Shown: piece by piece, positions 25,936-35,138 of the stretch
Numbering within the stretch: the first letter of the stretch is position 1
How the letters are laid out: each line of letters begins with the position of its first letter
NCBI RefSeq assembly: GCF_023516215.1
Contig: NZ_CP097349.1
Coordinates: 3,472,001-3,536,000 of the forward strand
Source of the DNA: Cytobacillus pseudoceanisediminis
GTDB taxonomy: Bacteria > Bacillota > Bacilli > Bacillales > Cytobacillaceae
Direction of reading: 5' to 3'
DNA: 64,000 nucleotides
Made by a program: the position numbers and the translations under genes
Notes under the pieces: generated by a model
The model's input: the letters and a program-made list of their open reading frames with translations, nothing else
The model's database searches: none
Told to the model about the DNA's origin: nothing

Positions 25936-26148
25936 TCACAACTTATCTTTTTCTTTTGCAGTTACTATACTATAAGAAATATTGAGTTTATCCCAAACCC
26001 AAGCATGAAAGATTTCGTCTAATTCTTTTTCCAAGGCCATATCATCCAGACTCGCTTCAAGGCCTAATTTCTCAAAAGTGAATGTCTCTGTCGCCTTAGC
26101 CCCCTCATACCGGGCACTGCTAAATGAGAAAGTAACTGTTCTGCCCAT
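25936..26148 (-). CDS. Small protein of unknown function
   Basis: 70 residues with ATG after a GGGGGAAA ribosome binding site. The N-terminal half is beta-like (RTVTFSFSSARYEG), the C-terminal half acidic and helical (DDMALEKELDEIFHAWVWDK). No signal or membrane segment. Family not recognised. Confidence 0.55.
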   Translation of the reverse strand: MGRTVTFSFSSARYEGAKATETFTFEKLGLEASLDDMALEKELDEIFHAWVWDKLNISYSIVTAKEKDKL

Positions 26149-26214
26149 CGTGTTTCCCCCTATATTAAATCATCAAGTATTCTTTTTATCAGCACTTACT
26201 CGCATGAAAAGCTT

Positions 26215-26424
26215 TTACCTGCGTTTTTGAAATATAAAATGCAATAGGTAAGCTGATCCTAAGAAAGTAATAATGAAAAATACTTTAACTATAGAAAATT
26301 GCTCTATTAAAAGGGCGTGCGTTGAACGATCCGATGAGAAGATAGACCACCAGCTTGGTTCGGGAAATAGAAAAGATACTATAACCCAGGTGCAAAATAA
26401 CACTAGAAACCAATGGAATCTCAT
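26215..26424 (-). CDS. Small two-helix membrane protein
   Basis: 69 residues with two hydrophobic segments (FLVLFCTWVIVSFLF and VFFIITFLGSAYLLHFIF) and a basic tail QKRR. RBS AGGGAGAA precedes the ATG. Function unknown. Confidence 0.55.
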   Translation of the reverse strand: MRFHWFLVLFCTWVIVSFLFPEPSWWSIFSSDRSTHALLIEQFSIVKVFFIITFLGSAYLLHFIFQKRR

Positions 26425-26456
26425 AAGTTCTCCCTCTTACACAGTTAATCCAAAAA

Positions 26457-27064
26457 CTAATTCAAAATCCTTACACCATTAGGATCCACTAATGGGTTTG
26501 ATGAGAAATCCTTTATAACAGCTTCCCTGATTGTAACTGTCTCACCAATTATTGACTTAATAGAATTGACAGGCTTTCCAAACAAAATGGAAAGGTCACC
26601 TTCTAACCCTTTTTTCATTATTTCTAATCTTAATTCCCCTATTTTTATGTTATCAGTCACCGAATCTACTAAATCTTTGTTTGTCTGAAGTTCAATCCTA
26701 AAAGAATAAGGGGTTGTAATAAACGTTCTTCGTTCCCCCTATCAACATTCCAATTCAAATTAACTGCATTTTGACATATAAACTCTTGTTCTTTTTCATT
26801 TACCAAAAAGCCTATATGGTCAAATATACTCTTCTTTCCATATCCAAAAGTGACATTTATGCACCCTTTTCTTGCTTCAATTATCCGAAAAAGGATATCT
26901 TTTTCCCGAAAGTCATCCCATACCAATGGAGGATCAAAGTTCTGGAAATCCCCCTGGTATTTTCCGATACGCTGATATATCCGAAATCCATTATTTGTGT
27001 AAAACCTCTCTGTCTCTTCTACATGCGGAGTCCAAAAATGATAATGAAAAAGCACCGAAGTCAC
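26457..27064 (-). CDS. VOC-family protein with C-terminal extension, frameshifted
   Basis: About 202 residues when repaired. The first frame (27064-26669) has the VOC pattern FHYHFWTPHVEETERFYTNN and DHIGFLVNEKEQE; the second (to 26457) reads TTPYSFRIELQTN and GELRLEIMKKGLEG. One added base in the C5 run at 26735-26739 joins them as DRGERRTFITTPYSFRIEL. The separate 67-residue frame at 26457-26660 is therefore not a gene of its own. Ligand unknown. Confidence 0.75.
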
Positions 27065-27176
27065 CTCTTTATTAAGTTCACTCCCTTACATATTCAATAC
27101 AAAAGAAAATATTTCCTTTATAGGAGGTTCCCTGACTTTTCACGGCGTGCTGAAACAGGTTTTCCAAGATGGATAG

Positions 27177-27902
27177 TTAATGATTCAAAGGTGGTATGGA
27201 TTCTGCTTGTTCATTTTTCATGGAAATATGAAGCTCTTTCTTAGAGTTGATGGAGGCAAAAAATATATCCCCGAACATAGAGACGCCCATTCTGGCCAAT
27301 TCCCGTTCAAGCCAGGCTCTATCCAAGCCCAACTGATTAAGGACAGTGGTGTAAACTTCTCCTTCAACGACTACTGGAAAGGCAATTTGATCGGAGTGTT
27401 CAGTAATTTTTAAATCTCCCAGGGTGACAGGCATCATTGAAGGTTTCAATTGAACACTTAGCATACCGCTCCCTTCCAGTACTCCCAATTCTACATTTTG
27501 GACATCGAAGATATTTTTCTCCCTCAGCATTTGAAGAATGTTGTCGATTGAATAATTAGTCCGCTTTAAATTGGCACGAAGCAATTTACCCTTATTAATT
27601 ACAATCACCGGTTCGAAAGTAATCATTTTTCCAATCTTTCTGTTCGATATTTTTACTTTCCCAATGATTCGCTGAAAGACGCCTATGGCAATAATGGCAA
27701 AGCCTGTTTCCAGATGCCTGATAGACGGATCTGCTATATCCGCCCCAGCCACTGCACCCAGTGTAAGAATCACCAGGTAGTCGAAGATTGGAAGCTCCCC
27801 AATCGAACGTCTCCCCATATAAAGAGTAATAAAAAGAAATAGAGGCAGAATGGTAATAATTCTTCCTAAAATAAGAAGACAATGATAAAAAAATTCTCCC
27901 AT
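27177..27902 (-). CDS. DUF421-family (YetF/YrbG type) membrane protein
   Basis: 241 residues. Three N-terminal helices (LLILGRIITILPLFLFITLY, DYLVILTLGAVAGADIAD, AIIAIGVFQRIIGKVKIS) are followed by two cytoplasmic DUF421 half-domains, recognisable by GKMITFEPVIVINKGKLL and QLKPSMMPVTLGDL. These proteins are common in spore-formers; some contribute to spore germination or resistance, but the role is unknown. It is convergent to nothing and stands alone. Confidence 0.88.
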   Translation of the reverse strand: MGEFFYHCLLILGRIITILPLFLFITLYMGRRSIGELPIFDYLVILTLGAVAGADIADPSIRHLETGFAIIAIGVFQRIIGKVKISNRKIGKMITFEPVIVINKGKLLRANLKRTNYSIDNILQMLREKNIFDVQNVELGVLEGSGMLSVQLKPSMMPVTLGDLKITEHSDQIAFPVVVEGEVYTTVLNQLGLDRAWLERELARMGVSMFGDIFFASINSKKELHISMKNEQAESIPPLNH

Positions 27903-28158
27903 ATTTTACTCCTCCCGTTGGTTGGTTGGTTGTTCTTATCTTTTCGGTCTCAGGTGGAGATTATACGGCAGATAGGCGCATTCGAAAGGAAGTTGACCAC
28001 TGCAGCATAACTTTATAAAATGAAATCATCCCAAATTGGAGGTTTTTTGTTTGTTGAACTTATGTTTAGAGCTGGAGGAGTAACACGTTCTTCATGGCTG
28101 CATGCATGAGAAAGTGCCATTTATATCGAACTTTATAAATAAGAACGGGAGATTATAA

Positions 28159-28692
28159 ATGGATATTTTAATTCGGCAGGAATTCCCTGCAGACTATCAT
28201 TCGACGGAAGAAATGATCAGAGAAGCTTTTTTAAATGAAGAATACAGCGACAAGACAGAACATTTCCTTGTTAAAAGGATTAGAAATTCAGATGCTTTTA
28301 TTCCGGAGCTTTCTTTAGTAGCTTTAACTCAGGCTAAGGAGGTTGTGGGTCACATACTTTTATCAAAAATCACCATAGCTGATGGCGAGAAGGCTGCAGA
28401 TTCTCTGGCACTTGCCCCCGTTTCGGTTGCTCCCGGTTATCAAGGAAAAGGCATCGGCAGTCAATTGATTCGTTCTGCACTTAACAAGGCAAAAGAGGGC
28501 GGATTTCAATCCGTAATCGTTCTAGGTCATAAAGATTACTATCCAAAGTTCGGCTTTAAGCCAGCCAGCCTTTGGAATATCCAGGCCCCGTTTGAAGTGC
28601 CTGACGAAGTGTTCATGGCTCTGGAATTGACGGAGAATGCTCTTGAAAAAGCTGCCGGTGTTGTCCATTATTCAAAAGCTTTTTCAGAATAA
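28159..28692 (+). CDS. GNAT N-acetyltransferase (YhbS type)
   Basis: 177 residues. The acetyl-CoA loop is PGYQGKGIGSQLIR (about 94-107), followed by VIVLGHKDYYPKFGFKPAS, a signature of the YhbS-like subgroup. N-terminal IRQEFPADYHSTEEMIREAF is also typical. Substrate unknown. ATG follows GGGAGA. Confidence 0.87.
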   Translation: MDILIRQEFPADYHSTEEMIREAFLNEEYSDKTEHFLVKRIRNSDAFIPELSLVALTQAKEVVGHILLSKITIADGEKAADSLALAPVSVAPGYQGKGIGSQLIRSALNKAKEGGFQSVIVLGHKDYYPKFGFKPASLWNIQAPFEVPDEVFMALELTENALEKAAGVVHYSKAFSE

Positions 28693-28703
28693 GAGGCCTG
28701 GAT

Positions 28704-28745
28704 GAAAAAAGAGCAGCCGATCCACATACTGGATCTTCAGCTCTT
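28704..28745 (-). terminator. Terminator after the VOC gene
   Basis: About 15-bp imperfect stem (28710-28724 with 28729-28744) followed on the minus strand by TTTTTTC. It also lies just past the stop of the convergent acetyltransferase. Confidence 0.85.
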
Positions 28746-28779
28746 GTACCTATTTGTTGATAAAGACATTGCAATGGAC

Positions 28780-29202
28780 TTATTCTGTAAGTTCCCAAGC
28801 AGGATTCCAAACTACTTCCCACAAATGTCCATCTGGGTCTTGGAAGTATCCAGAATATCCACCCCAAAAGGTGTCGTGAGCTTGAACCGCAATAACAGCC
28901 CCTGCACTCTCAGCCTGTTTCATTACCGTATCTACCTCTTCTTTACTCCCAACATTATGCCCAATCGTAAATTCAGTTGGGCTAATCGCTGTCTGGTTCA
29001 TGCTTGTATCATGAGCAATATCTTTACGTTTCCAAAGTGCCAGTTTTAACCCTGATTGCAAATCAAAAAACGCCACAGCACCATGCTCGAATTCTCTCCC
29101 TACTATCCCCTGTGTTGGAAGTCCAAGACCCTTTTCATAGAAATGTAAGGACCTTTCTAGATCATCTACACCTAATGTAATAACTGAAATCCGCGGTTTC
29201 AT
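28780..29202 (-). CDS. VOC-family (glyoxalase-like) protein
   Basis: 140 residues: ISVITLGVDDLERSLHFYEK at the start, GYSGYFQDPDGHLWEVVWNP at the end, the latter with the Glu of the metal/ligand site. A small glyoxalase-like fold protein of unknown substrate. RBS GGAGGTC precedes the ATG. Confidence 0.87.
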   Translation of the reverse strand: MKPRISVITLGVDDLERSLHFYEKGLGLPTQGIVGREFEHGAVAFFDLQSGLKLALWKRKDIAHDTSMNQTAISPTEFTIGHNVGSKEEVDTVMKQAESAGAVIAVQAHDTFWGGYSGYFQDPDGHLWEVVWNPAWELTE

Positions 29203-29273
29203 ATAAGACCTCCAATAAACTCGTATAAAATAAAACTTTCAAATCTTTGCAAAGAAAAGATCATAAAGCATAA

Positions 29274-30296
29274 TCATTCCTTTATATCGTAAATCAATTG
29301 ATCGAATAACTCCCCATCCACATAAAGCAAAATGGCCCATTCTCCCTTTTTAGGAATTTTAACAGATGATGGTGTATGCGCATCTGCCCCGTTGTTTGGA
29401 CCGTAAGCATGGATGGTCCATCCCATTCCATTCGTTAAAATTTGATGGACAGTTTGCGATTCTTTATGAAATCCAACAATCGTCAGATCTGCATCTTCAA
29501 CTCCCCAAAGATGCCACATCCACTTTTGGCCGTTTAGACTTGGCATGCCAGCGCCTATCACACCGGACTTGTTTTCATTTCCGATAATGCCCCTGTCACC
29601 GAACTCCACAGCTTTTCTCTCCCAATCAATAGTGTCAAAATCGCTCTCTTGCACAAAATCTGGTATGTCCTCTGGGAAAGTAATAGGGGCGTCTTTTGCT
29701 TTTTCAGCCACACTGACAACTACATCCCCATAGGCTTTGCCATCCAGGTACACTTCATACTTCCACAAGCCTTCGTAAGGAACTGTAAATGTGGTTGTAA
29801 AACGCTGCAAACTTGGGTAGCCGGATGATGGTTCTGTTATTTCTTGATGAGGCAAAACTTGTATTCTTTCACCAGTTTCTTTATGAAGGGCAGAAATGGA
29901 AAGTTCTTTTCCTTTATAAGTATCAAAAGGCTCTGCGAAACTAAAAATATAGCCATAAGGCGTTCCTGCTTTCAGATTAGGATCGGGTAATATGCTAAAT
30001 TTTATATTTTGATTCACCTTATATTCATGCCGTATTTCCCATTCATTATTCATGCCTCCATTTATCTTTTCGGGATCGTTCCTGACAAAAAACTCGGTTG
30101 AAACGAAGAAGGCCAAGAGACAGATGGCAAAAGTGGAAATAGTGAATATAACGAATTTATTGGGTTTGGCTGGCTTCACTATTCTATCTGTATGGACTGC
30201 TTTTCTAATATTCATTTTTTGAAATTCCGTAAAGTGGCCACCTTTGTGAGTCGTCGAGTCCATCGCCCTCCGCAGCTGCTTAAGCTTGCTCTCCAT
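29274..30296 (-). CDS. Membrane protein overlapping an ECF sigma gene, probable anti-sigma factor with extracellular domain
   Basis: 340 residues: a cytoplasmic N-terminal part of about 48 residues (KLKQLRRAMDSTTHKGGHFT), one membrane helix (FVIFTISTFAICLLAFFVST), and a large extracytoplasmic beta-rich domain resembling DUF4871 (EIRHEYKVNQNIKFSILPD, GEWAILLYVDGELFDQLIYD). The start overlaps the end of the sigma-factor gene by 17 bases, the usual arrangement for an anti-sigma partner. Its topology fits sensing outside and sequestering sigma inside; this function is inferred from position. Confidence 0.65.
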   Translation of the reverse strand: MESKLKQLRRAMDSTTHKGGHFTEFQKMNIRKAVHTDRIVKPAKPNKFVIFTISTFAICLLAFFVSTEFFVRNDPEKINGGMNNEWEIRHEYKVNQNIKFSILPDPNLKAGTPYGYIFSFAEPFDTYKGKELSISALHKETGERIQVLPHQEITEPSSGYPSLQRFTTTFTVPYEGLWKYEVYLDGKAYGDVVVSVAEKAKDAPITFPEDIPDFVQESDFDTIDWERKAVEFGDRGIIGNENKSGVIGAGMPSLNGQKWMWHLWGVEDADLTIVGFHKESQTVHQILTNGMGWTIHAYGPNNGADAHTPSSVKIPKKGEWAILLYVDGELFDQLIYDIKE

Positions 30297-30834
30297 TATA
30301 TCCCCACCTCTCCATCATTTTTTTCAGCTTCATCCTGCCTCTGCTCAATCTCGTTTTGATCGTATTGTGGTTCACGCCTAATATTCCTTGGATCTCTTCA
30401 ATTGAGCATTCTTCATAGTAATAAAGCGTAACGACTTCCCGGTACTTCACAGGCAAAGACAATACACACAAGGAAAGAAATTCTTCCTCGCTGCGCTTCA
30501 GCAGATCTTTTTCCGGCGACATTTCCTTAGATGAAAAAAGAGCAAACATGCTTGAATTCATCAACACTTTTCGAAACGCATAACTCTTCAAGACATCCTT
30601 TGATTTATTAATAGCCAATCGATAAATCCATGATTTAAAGGAGATCACTTCATCGATTTTGTCATAATTTCTGTAGCACGCGATGAATACATCCTGAACA
30701 ATATCTTCAGCCAGCTTCCAGTCCTTCACATAGTTATAAGCCAGCTTTGTGAGCCGTTCACCATACTCATCCATAATAAACTCCAGCCAAGCATCACGAT
30801 TTTCTAATGGGCCTTCATCCCTGACCTTTCTCAC
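30280..30834 (-). CDS. ECF RNA polymerase sigma factor
   Basis: 184 residues: region 2 in LAEDIVQDVFIACYRNYDKI and FKSWIYRLAINKSKDVLKS; region 4 in YYYEECSIEEIQGILGVNHN and TIKTRLSRGRMKLKKMM. Standard ECF length without extra domain. Overlaps the downstream membrane protein, likely its anti-sigma factor. It may control its own operon, but no ECF-type promoter was identified with confidence. Confidence 0.88.
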   Translation of the reverse strand: MRKVRDEGPLENRDAWLEFIMDEYGERLTKLAYNYVKDWKLAEDIVQDVFIACYRNYDKIDEVISFKSWIYRLAINKSKDVLKSYAFRKVLMNSSMFALFSSKEMSPEKDLLKRSEEEFLSLCVLSLPVKYREVVTLYYYEECSIEEIQGILGVNHNTIKTRLSRGRMKLKKMMERWGYNGEQA

Positions 30835-31078
30835 ACACTTCCCACCCCATTTTCACTTTAATGCTAAGACGAATGATTTAGATATAGGTTTCATTTTTTC
30901 CATATCTTTTAGAAAAAAGGCCCTTACCCTTTTGCGGATAAGTGCCGGTTTCGTTCCTGTCTATAATAACAATTGCCCGTATTTTTCCCGTCCTCATCTA
31001 ATAACTTCCTTTCATTCTTCCTCCAAATTTCCATATGATAAAACCTTTTTGATTAACAAGGCCGAATAACATGGAGGA

Positions 31079-31528
31079 CTATTCTTTAATGACTGATTTG
31101 TATCTTCTCACCTTACCCATCCAATCACTTGCATCCCGCCATTTAACCTTTTTAGCTGAAATCCAAGTAACTTCTCCATTATAGTCATTAGGTGTCCAAT
31201 CAGAAGTGTCTGCCCAATATAAGGTACCGTCTTTCAGTATTAGGGTGGCATCATAGATGATTGAATCATAATTTTCCGGACTTGGTTTAAGTTGAAAATG
31301 TGTTACTTGTTCAAACAATATTTCTATTGCCGACGGATTATTAAATTGTCTATGAAAAAGCATTTGCATTTTGGTATCAAGCCCTAGTCCAACACTCATT
31401 GACCGGTTATGATCTACATAACTGTCAGTCCACATCATCAGCTCTTTCAAGCAGCTATCGTGGAAATAACCAAATAACTCTAGAAGTCCTTTGATATCAT
31501 CATTTCCTTTTATTTCAACCCACTCCAT
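31079..31528 (-). CDS. Conserved-looking protein of unknown function
   Basis: 149 residues, soluble, rich in Trp and Asp (YWADTSDWTPNDYNG; WRDASDWMGKVRRYK). The start EWVEIKGNDDIKGLLELFGY and the middle FHRQFNNPSAIEILFEQV suggest a compact alpha/beta protein. I do not recognise the family. RBS AGGAGGCAA precedes the ATG. Confidence 0.6.
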   Translation of the reverse strand: MEWVEIKGNDDIKGLLELFGYFHDSCLKELMMWTDSYVDHNRSMSVGLGLDTKMQMLFHRQFNNPSAIEILFEQVTHFQLKPSPENYDSIIYDATLILKDGTLYWADTSDWTPNDYNGEVTWISAKKVKWRDASDWMGKVRRYKSVIKE

Positions 31529-31620
31529 ATTTGCCTCCTCTTAGACAAATTCATAAATATAAGAAAGGTTCGTCATATTATTTTCAATTCCTTCTTTAGC
31601 TCACTGCCCTGTTTATTCAA

Positions 31621-31647
31621 AAAGAAAAAGCCACCTGGATTGGCAGC
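31621..31647 (-). terminator. Terminator after small membrane protein gene
   Basis: GCTGCC-N6-GGTGGC stem (with wobble pairs) followed on the minus strand by TTTTTCTTT. Confidence 0.7.
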
Positions 31648-31656
31648 TTTCGTTTG

Positions 31657-31890
31657 CTACTCATTTTTCTTCATTGAAGCCAAATAAGCAATTGCAATGA
31701 GAACTGCAATGATTGAAGTGATTACAGAATATCGGAAAATAGTAAAAAAGAACTCAGGAAAAGGTGTTATAACACTTGAAGTCATACCATCAACATCAGT
31801 TGTGCTTTCTATCCGCTTCATAAAGGCCACTAATAAGAAAAAGGAGACAATAAATGAATATATCCCTGTTTTCACTATTATTTTCTCCAT
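31657..31890 (-). CDS. Small two-helix membrane protein
   Basis: 77 residues with helices IYSFIVSFFLLVAFM and YSVITSIIAVLIAIAYLAS. RBS AGGAGG precedes the ATG. Unknown function; it begins a cluster of three short membrane-protein genes on this strand. Confidence 0.6.
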   Translation of the reverse strand: MEKIIVKTGIYSFIVSFFLLVAFMKRIESTTDVDGMTSSVITPFPEFFFTIFRYSVITSIIAVLIAIAYLASMKKNE

Positions 31891-31967
31891 AAAATCCCTC
31901 CTAATTTTCCATGACTTACTTTTTCAATTACAGTTACCTGGAAGCAAGGAATCACGAGTTCATAAAA

Positions 31968-32141
31968 TTATTGAAATCCTCCTGAGTCTTTATTTTCTCC
32001 CATCAAATAATTTGAGCTCTCTCCTGGTTTTGCATTAGGATTGAATGGGATATGAGGATTATTATTGTTTTTCTTGCGTTTCCAATCAATAAATAAAGCA
32101 AATAGTATAATTCCAACAATAAAAATCACTAACCACCACAT
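31968..32141 (-). CDS. Small single-helix membrane protein
   Basis: 57 codons from ATG 32141, nine bases after AAGGGGG. It reads MWWLVIFIVGIILFALFIDW (one helix), then a basic stretch KRKKNNNN and a soluble tail. Good ribosome binding site and codon use support a real gene. Function unknown. Confidence 0.6.
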   Translation of the reverse strand: MWWLVIFIVGIILFALFIDWKRKKNNNNPHIPFNPNAKPGESSNYLMGENKDSGGFQ

Positions 32142-32187
32142 GGAATCAATCCCCCTTGTTAGAAAGGCCGCCTTTATTGATATACAC

Positions 32188-32483
32188 TTATTTAGCTAAG
32201 AAAAGATAAAGAAGCAGCGCAGTCATAATATTTGGCAGACCAATTAAAACGGAGCCGATGCTTGTTCTTTTTCGTTTCTGTCTTTCGTCTGGAGAATCAG
32301 GTGCTTCTAGGCCTGCCCTTATTCGGTGGGGGCCAGGTATTGAACCTGACATAAGAACAGACATGGCCAAAAAAATAAGCCAATTGCTCCTGTCACTAAG
32401 TAAGCCTTACTTAATTCCCCAAAACCAAATGATAGTAAAACACCAGTTATTGACAAAACCATTCCGATAATTAGATACTTCAA
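32188..32483 (-). CDS. Small three-helix membrane protein, frameshifted
   Basis: Start TTG at 32483 after AGGAGGTTTGG. The first frame gives KYLIIGMVLSITGVLLSFGF and YLVTGAIGLF; one added T in the run complementary to 32369-32375 (7 to 8) joins FLAMSVLMSGSIPGPHRIRA and the C-terminal helix IGLPNIMTALLLYLFLAK. About 98 residues in all. Family not recognised. Confidence 0.6.
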
Positions 32484-32628
32484 ACCAAACCTCCTTTTTC
32501 CTAACTATATACGGTTGAAGCCTTGGATTGTTTCAATTTTAATTTTATTCAGTCTTTTTTGCCGAGGACAATATAGACAGTTGCGAAATGATAAAACCTA
32601 TGTAACATGCCAGATTCGGCTCCCTCTG

Positions 32629-32659
32629 AAAAAAACTTGACCACAATTGATCAAGTTTA
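32629..32659 (-). terminator. Terminator of the His/Cys-rich gene
   Basis: AAACTTGA/TCAAGTTT stem with a T-run on the minus strand. Confidence 0.8.
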
Positions 32660-32689
32660 TGTCAACACACACACCTAGACGATGTTTGT

Positions 32690-33175
32690 TTAACATTTTA
32701 TTGGCTTATTCCAGCATACTACGCGACAGTCATCTTTGCATGGTATTTTCTCCTTATGCCAAACAATTTTGCGTCCATCGTTACAGCATTTTTCTTCTTT
32801 ACGCCAAACTATTCGGTAGCCATTTTTGCAGTGTTCATTATGCTTATGCTGGCAAATGGTTTTGCAGTGCTTCTCGAAACATTCTTTCTTTTTGCAGCAG
32901 CAATCATGATGGCAAGTATGATGTTTACACTTGTCATATCTGCATCCACAATCATGATGGCAAGCATGATGATTGCATCTGTTCTGTTTATTTCTGCAAT
33001 CATAATGGCAATCATGGGGTTTGCACTTATCCTGTCTACATCGATCATAATAGTAACCATGATGATCGTACTGGTCCTGCATATATCCATCATGATGATA
33101 GTAGTCATTCTGATTATAGCTATAACCACTATGATAAATTGTTCTTCCTTCAGAATGCCAAGATGAACTCAACAT
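32690..33175 (-). CDS. His/Cys/Tyr-rich protein, probable spore coat or metal-binding protein
   Basis: 161 residues with extreme composition: Tyr/His-rich N-terminal third (YYHHDGYMQDQYDHHGYYYD), a middle with repeated HHxC(HHDC) blocks (CNHHACHHDCGC, CKHHTCHHDCCC), and a Lys/Cys-rich end (NGYRIVWRKEEKCC and DGRKIVWHKEKIPC, two similar units). No signal or membrane segment. Cys/Tyr/His-rich proteins are typical of spore coats in Bacillaceae, and the clusters could bind zinc or copper; both roles are inferred. RBS AGGAGTGG. The antisense long frames over the same bases are shadows. Confidence 0.65.
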   Translation of the reverse strand: MLSSSWHSEGRTIYHSGYSYNQNDYYHHDGYMQDQYDHHGYYYDRCRQDKCKPHDCHYDCRNKQNRCNHHACHHDCGCRYDKCKHHTCHHDCCCKKKECFEKHCKTICQHKHNEHCKNGYRIVWRKEEKCCNDGRKIVWHKEKIPCKDDCRVVCWNKPIKC

Positions 33176-33400
33176 AATCCACTCCTTTCTTGATAGATTA
33201 CTATATCTTTATTCAAATTTATTACCTTTGCTTGTGTAATTATCTATTAAACATATTTATTATTTAATGACCAAATACAAATCTGCCCCGTCTGGCCGAA
33301 GAAAAAAAGGAGCTGCTATCCCTACTGGATTTGCAACTCTTTCACTCGTTTAAAATAAGTACAAAGGAGATGGAGGCAACCTGCTCGTTAGTGCCAAAAA

Positions 33401-34054
33401 TTACTTCATATACTTTGCAACCAACAAATAACACCTTTCTCTTGTAAGACTTGCTTGTGTAGCCACATATTCCAATGGCTCCATCGAACCGCCTTTGTAT
33501 TTCAGAGAAGACTTTTTCGCAGCTTCATCTCTTTGTTGGATCCAGATCCGCTGTTCTTCTCTTAACTGGTCCATCTGCCCTTTATCAAGCTGATCTTCTA
33601 GCAGACCATAAATTTTGTTTAATTCCTCATCCCAATTTCTATATCTTTCCGCCTCTTGCTCCACCAATTCTGCGGTGGTTGTCTTGGCTTCTTCATATCT
33701 GTCCGCTTCTTCCATTTTGTTTAGTTTCTTTAGATATTCATCCTTATTACTTTCATGATTTTCATTTTGATTACTGGACTCCACTGACTCTCCATCATTT
33801 GAGGCTGCAGATGAATTGTCTGTATTTTCTTGTTCATTGAGCTGTGTGTTGTCACTGCTGCCAGAAGAGTTTTCTTCCTCATTTTCCTCTGAATCTGCAG
33901 AATCCCTATCAGTTGAGCCGCCATCTTCATTTTGAGCCGAGCTGTTATTAGCTGGCTGGCTGCTCGATTCTTCAGATGAGTCTCCACAAGCAGCCAGTAC
34001 ACCTGATAATGCTACTGTTATCAGTACCGTCAAAAACTTCTTGTTTTTTTCCAT
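33401..34054 (-). CDS. Lipoprotein with LprI/DUF1311 domain
   Basis: 217 residues. Lipoprotein signal with lipobox LAAC (TVALSGVLAACGDSSEE), then a long low-complexity Ser/Asn/Glu/Asp linker (about residues 26-105), then a helical DUF1311/LprI-like domain: ERYRNWDEELNKIYGLLEDQ, LREEQRIWIQQRDEAAKK, and a closing Cys in TRERCYLLVAK. LprI in mycobacteria inhibits lysozyme; here the role is inferred only by family. Confidence 0.85.
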   Translation of the reverse strand: MEKNKKFLTVLITVALSGVLAACGDSSEESSSQPANNSSAQNEDGGSTDRDSADSEENEEENSSGSSDNTQLNEQENTDNSSAASNDGESVESSNQNENHESNKDEYLKKLNKMEEADRYEEAKTTTAELVEQEAERYRNWDEELNKIYGLLEDQLDKGQMDQLREEQRIWIQQRDEAAKKSSLKYKGGSMEPLEYVATQASLTRERCYLLVAKYMK

Positions 34055-34279
34055 ATTCCAACTTCCTTTTTATATTTAGTAACGAAATTTATACTATTAA
34101 ATTTTTGAACAAATCCTTCAGTATCGAGCATAATTAGATGATCTATGTCTTCGAAAATGATTATTTCTGCCCTCCCTCCTTCTAAATTAATCTTATCATT
34201 TTCTTCATAGAAAATTATCCCAATTCCATTATTTTCTGTTTTTCAGCGAAGAAAAAGAGCTCCGGTTGGGAACTCCTTC

Positions 34280-34729
34280 TTAAATAGAATTAATATAATC
34301 CTCAATCACTTTACGATCTGGAGGGCTTATATTTGAGGGAATATCATGAACATGATAAAAGCGTAAATCATTAACCTCTTCGTTATCGATTGTAAGTTCT
34401 CCATCATAGTCGGTGCAGATATAGGAGGCAATGACATTATATACTTCATCACCGTGAGGATATTTATAGTAAAATTCATCTCCTGAATAGATATTAAACA
34501 ACCGCAGATCATTTGCTGTTAACCCAGTTTCTTCAAGCAGCTCTCTCTTAGCCACCTCTTCCAATGTCTCTCCGGGCTCCAGAGAACCTCCCGCCAATCC
34601 CCAGCAGTTATTATCCTTCCTTAATTGTAATAACAGCCTATTATTCTTATCCAAAACGATTACACTCGCTCCAGTAATAACAAGAGGACGGCTTCCAACT
34701 ATTTTTCTTAACTCCATGACATACCCCAT
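34280..34729 (-). CDS. Nudix hydrolase
   Basis: 149 residues with a complete Nudix box, GGSLEPGETLEEVAKRELLE followed by ETGL (about residues 46-69), which binds metal and cleaves nucleoside-diphosphate-linked compounds. Substrate unknown. ATG after AGGAGATTACT. A hairpin with T-tail (34249-34279) follows the stop. Confidence 0.9.
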   Translation of the reverse strand: MGYVMELRKIVGSRPLVITGASVIVLDKNNRLLLQLRKDNNCWGLAGGSLEPGETLEEVAKRELLEETGLTANDLRLFNIYSGDEFYYKYPHGDEVYNVIASYICTDYDGELTIDNEEVNDLRFYHVHDIPSNISPPDRKVIEDYINSI

Positions 34730-34880
34730 AGTAATCTCCTAAATATAAGATTTCCCTATATAATTCGATATTTGGAAGATAAATCCTTTTGAAAGATATT
34801 AATGGGATTTTATGTTAATATGTAGATATATGTTATTTAACTAACAGACAGTTATTAAGATTAATCGAAAGGAGGATTTT

Positions 34881-35090
34881 ATGAACACTCAAAATAAACA
34901 CACCACAAAAGCAATAGGAATTTCATTGTTAATAACTATATTTGCCTTTTTCAATGTGGATATTCCTAAACCTTATACAGTAATTTATTTACTCTTCGTA
35001 TCTGTTGCTTCATTCATAAGCATTTATTTAATTTCAATGATTACTGCAAAAGCATACCAAAAGTTTGTTAAGCACATTGGCTGTAATTAA
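34881..35090 (+). CDS. Small two-helix membrane protein
   Basis: 69 residues: helices IGISLLITIFAFFNVDI and VIYLLFVSVASFISIYLISM. RBS AAAGGAGG lies 5-6 bases before the ATG. Function unknown. Confidence 0.6.
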   Translation: MNTQNKHTTKAIGISLLITIFAFFNVDIPKPYTVIYLLFVSVASFISIYLISMITAKAYQKFVKHIGCN

Positions 35091-35138
35091 AATCCTTTTA
35101 ACCTAATGCCATAATTGTGAAGGAATGAGAGCATATTG

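Noticed and set aside
26457..26660. Separate 67-residue gene downstream of the VOC gene
   Set aside because: One added base in a C5 run makes it the C-terminal part of the VOC gene.
32647..33177. Long plus-strand frames opposite the His/Cys-rich gene
   Set aside because: They are antisense shadows of a biased coding sequence; the minus frame has the RBS and terminator.
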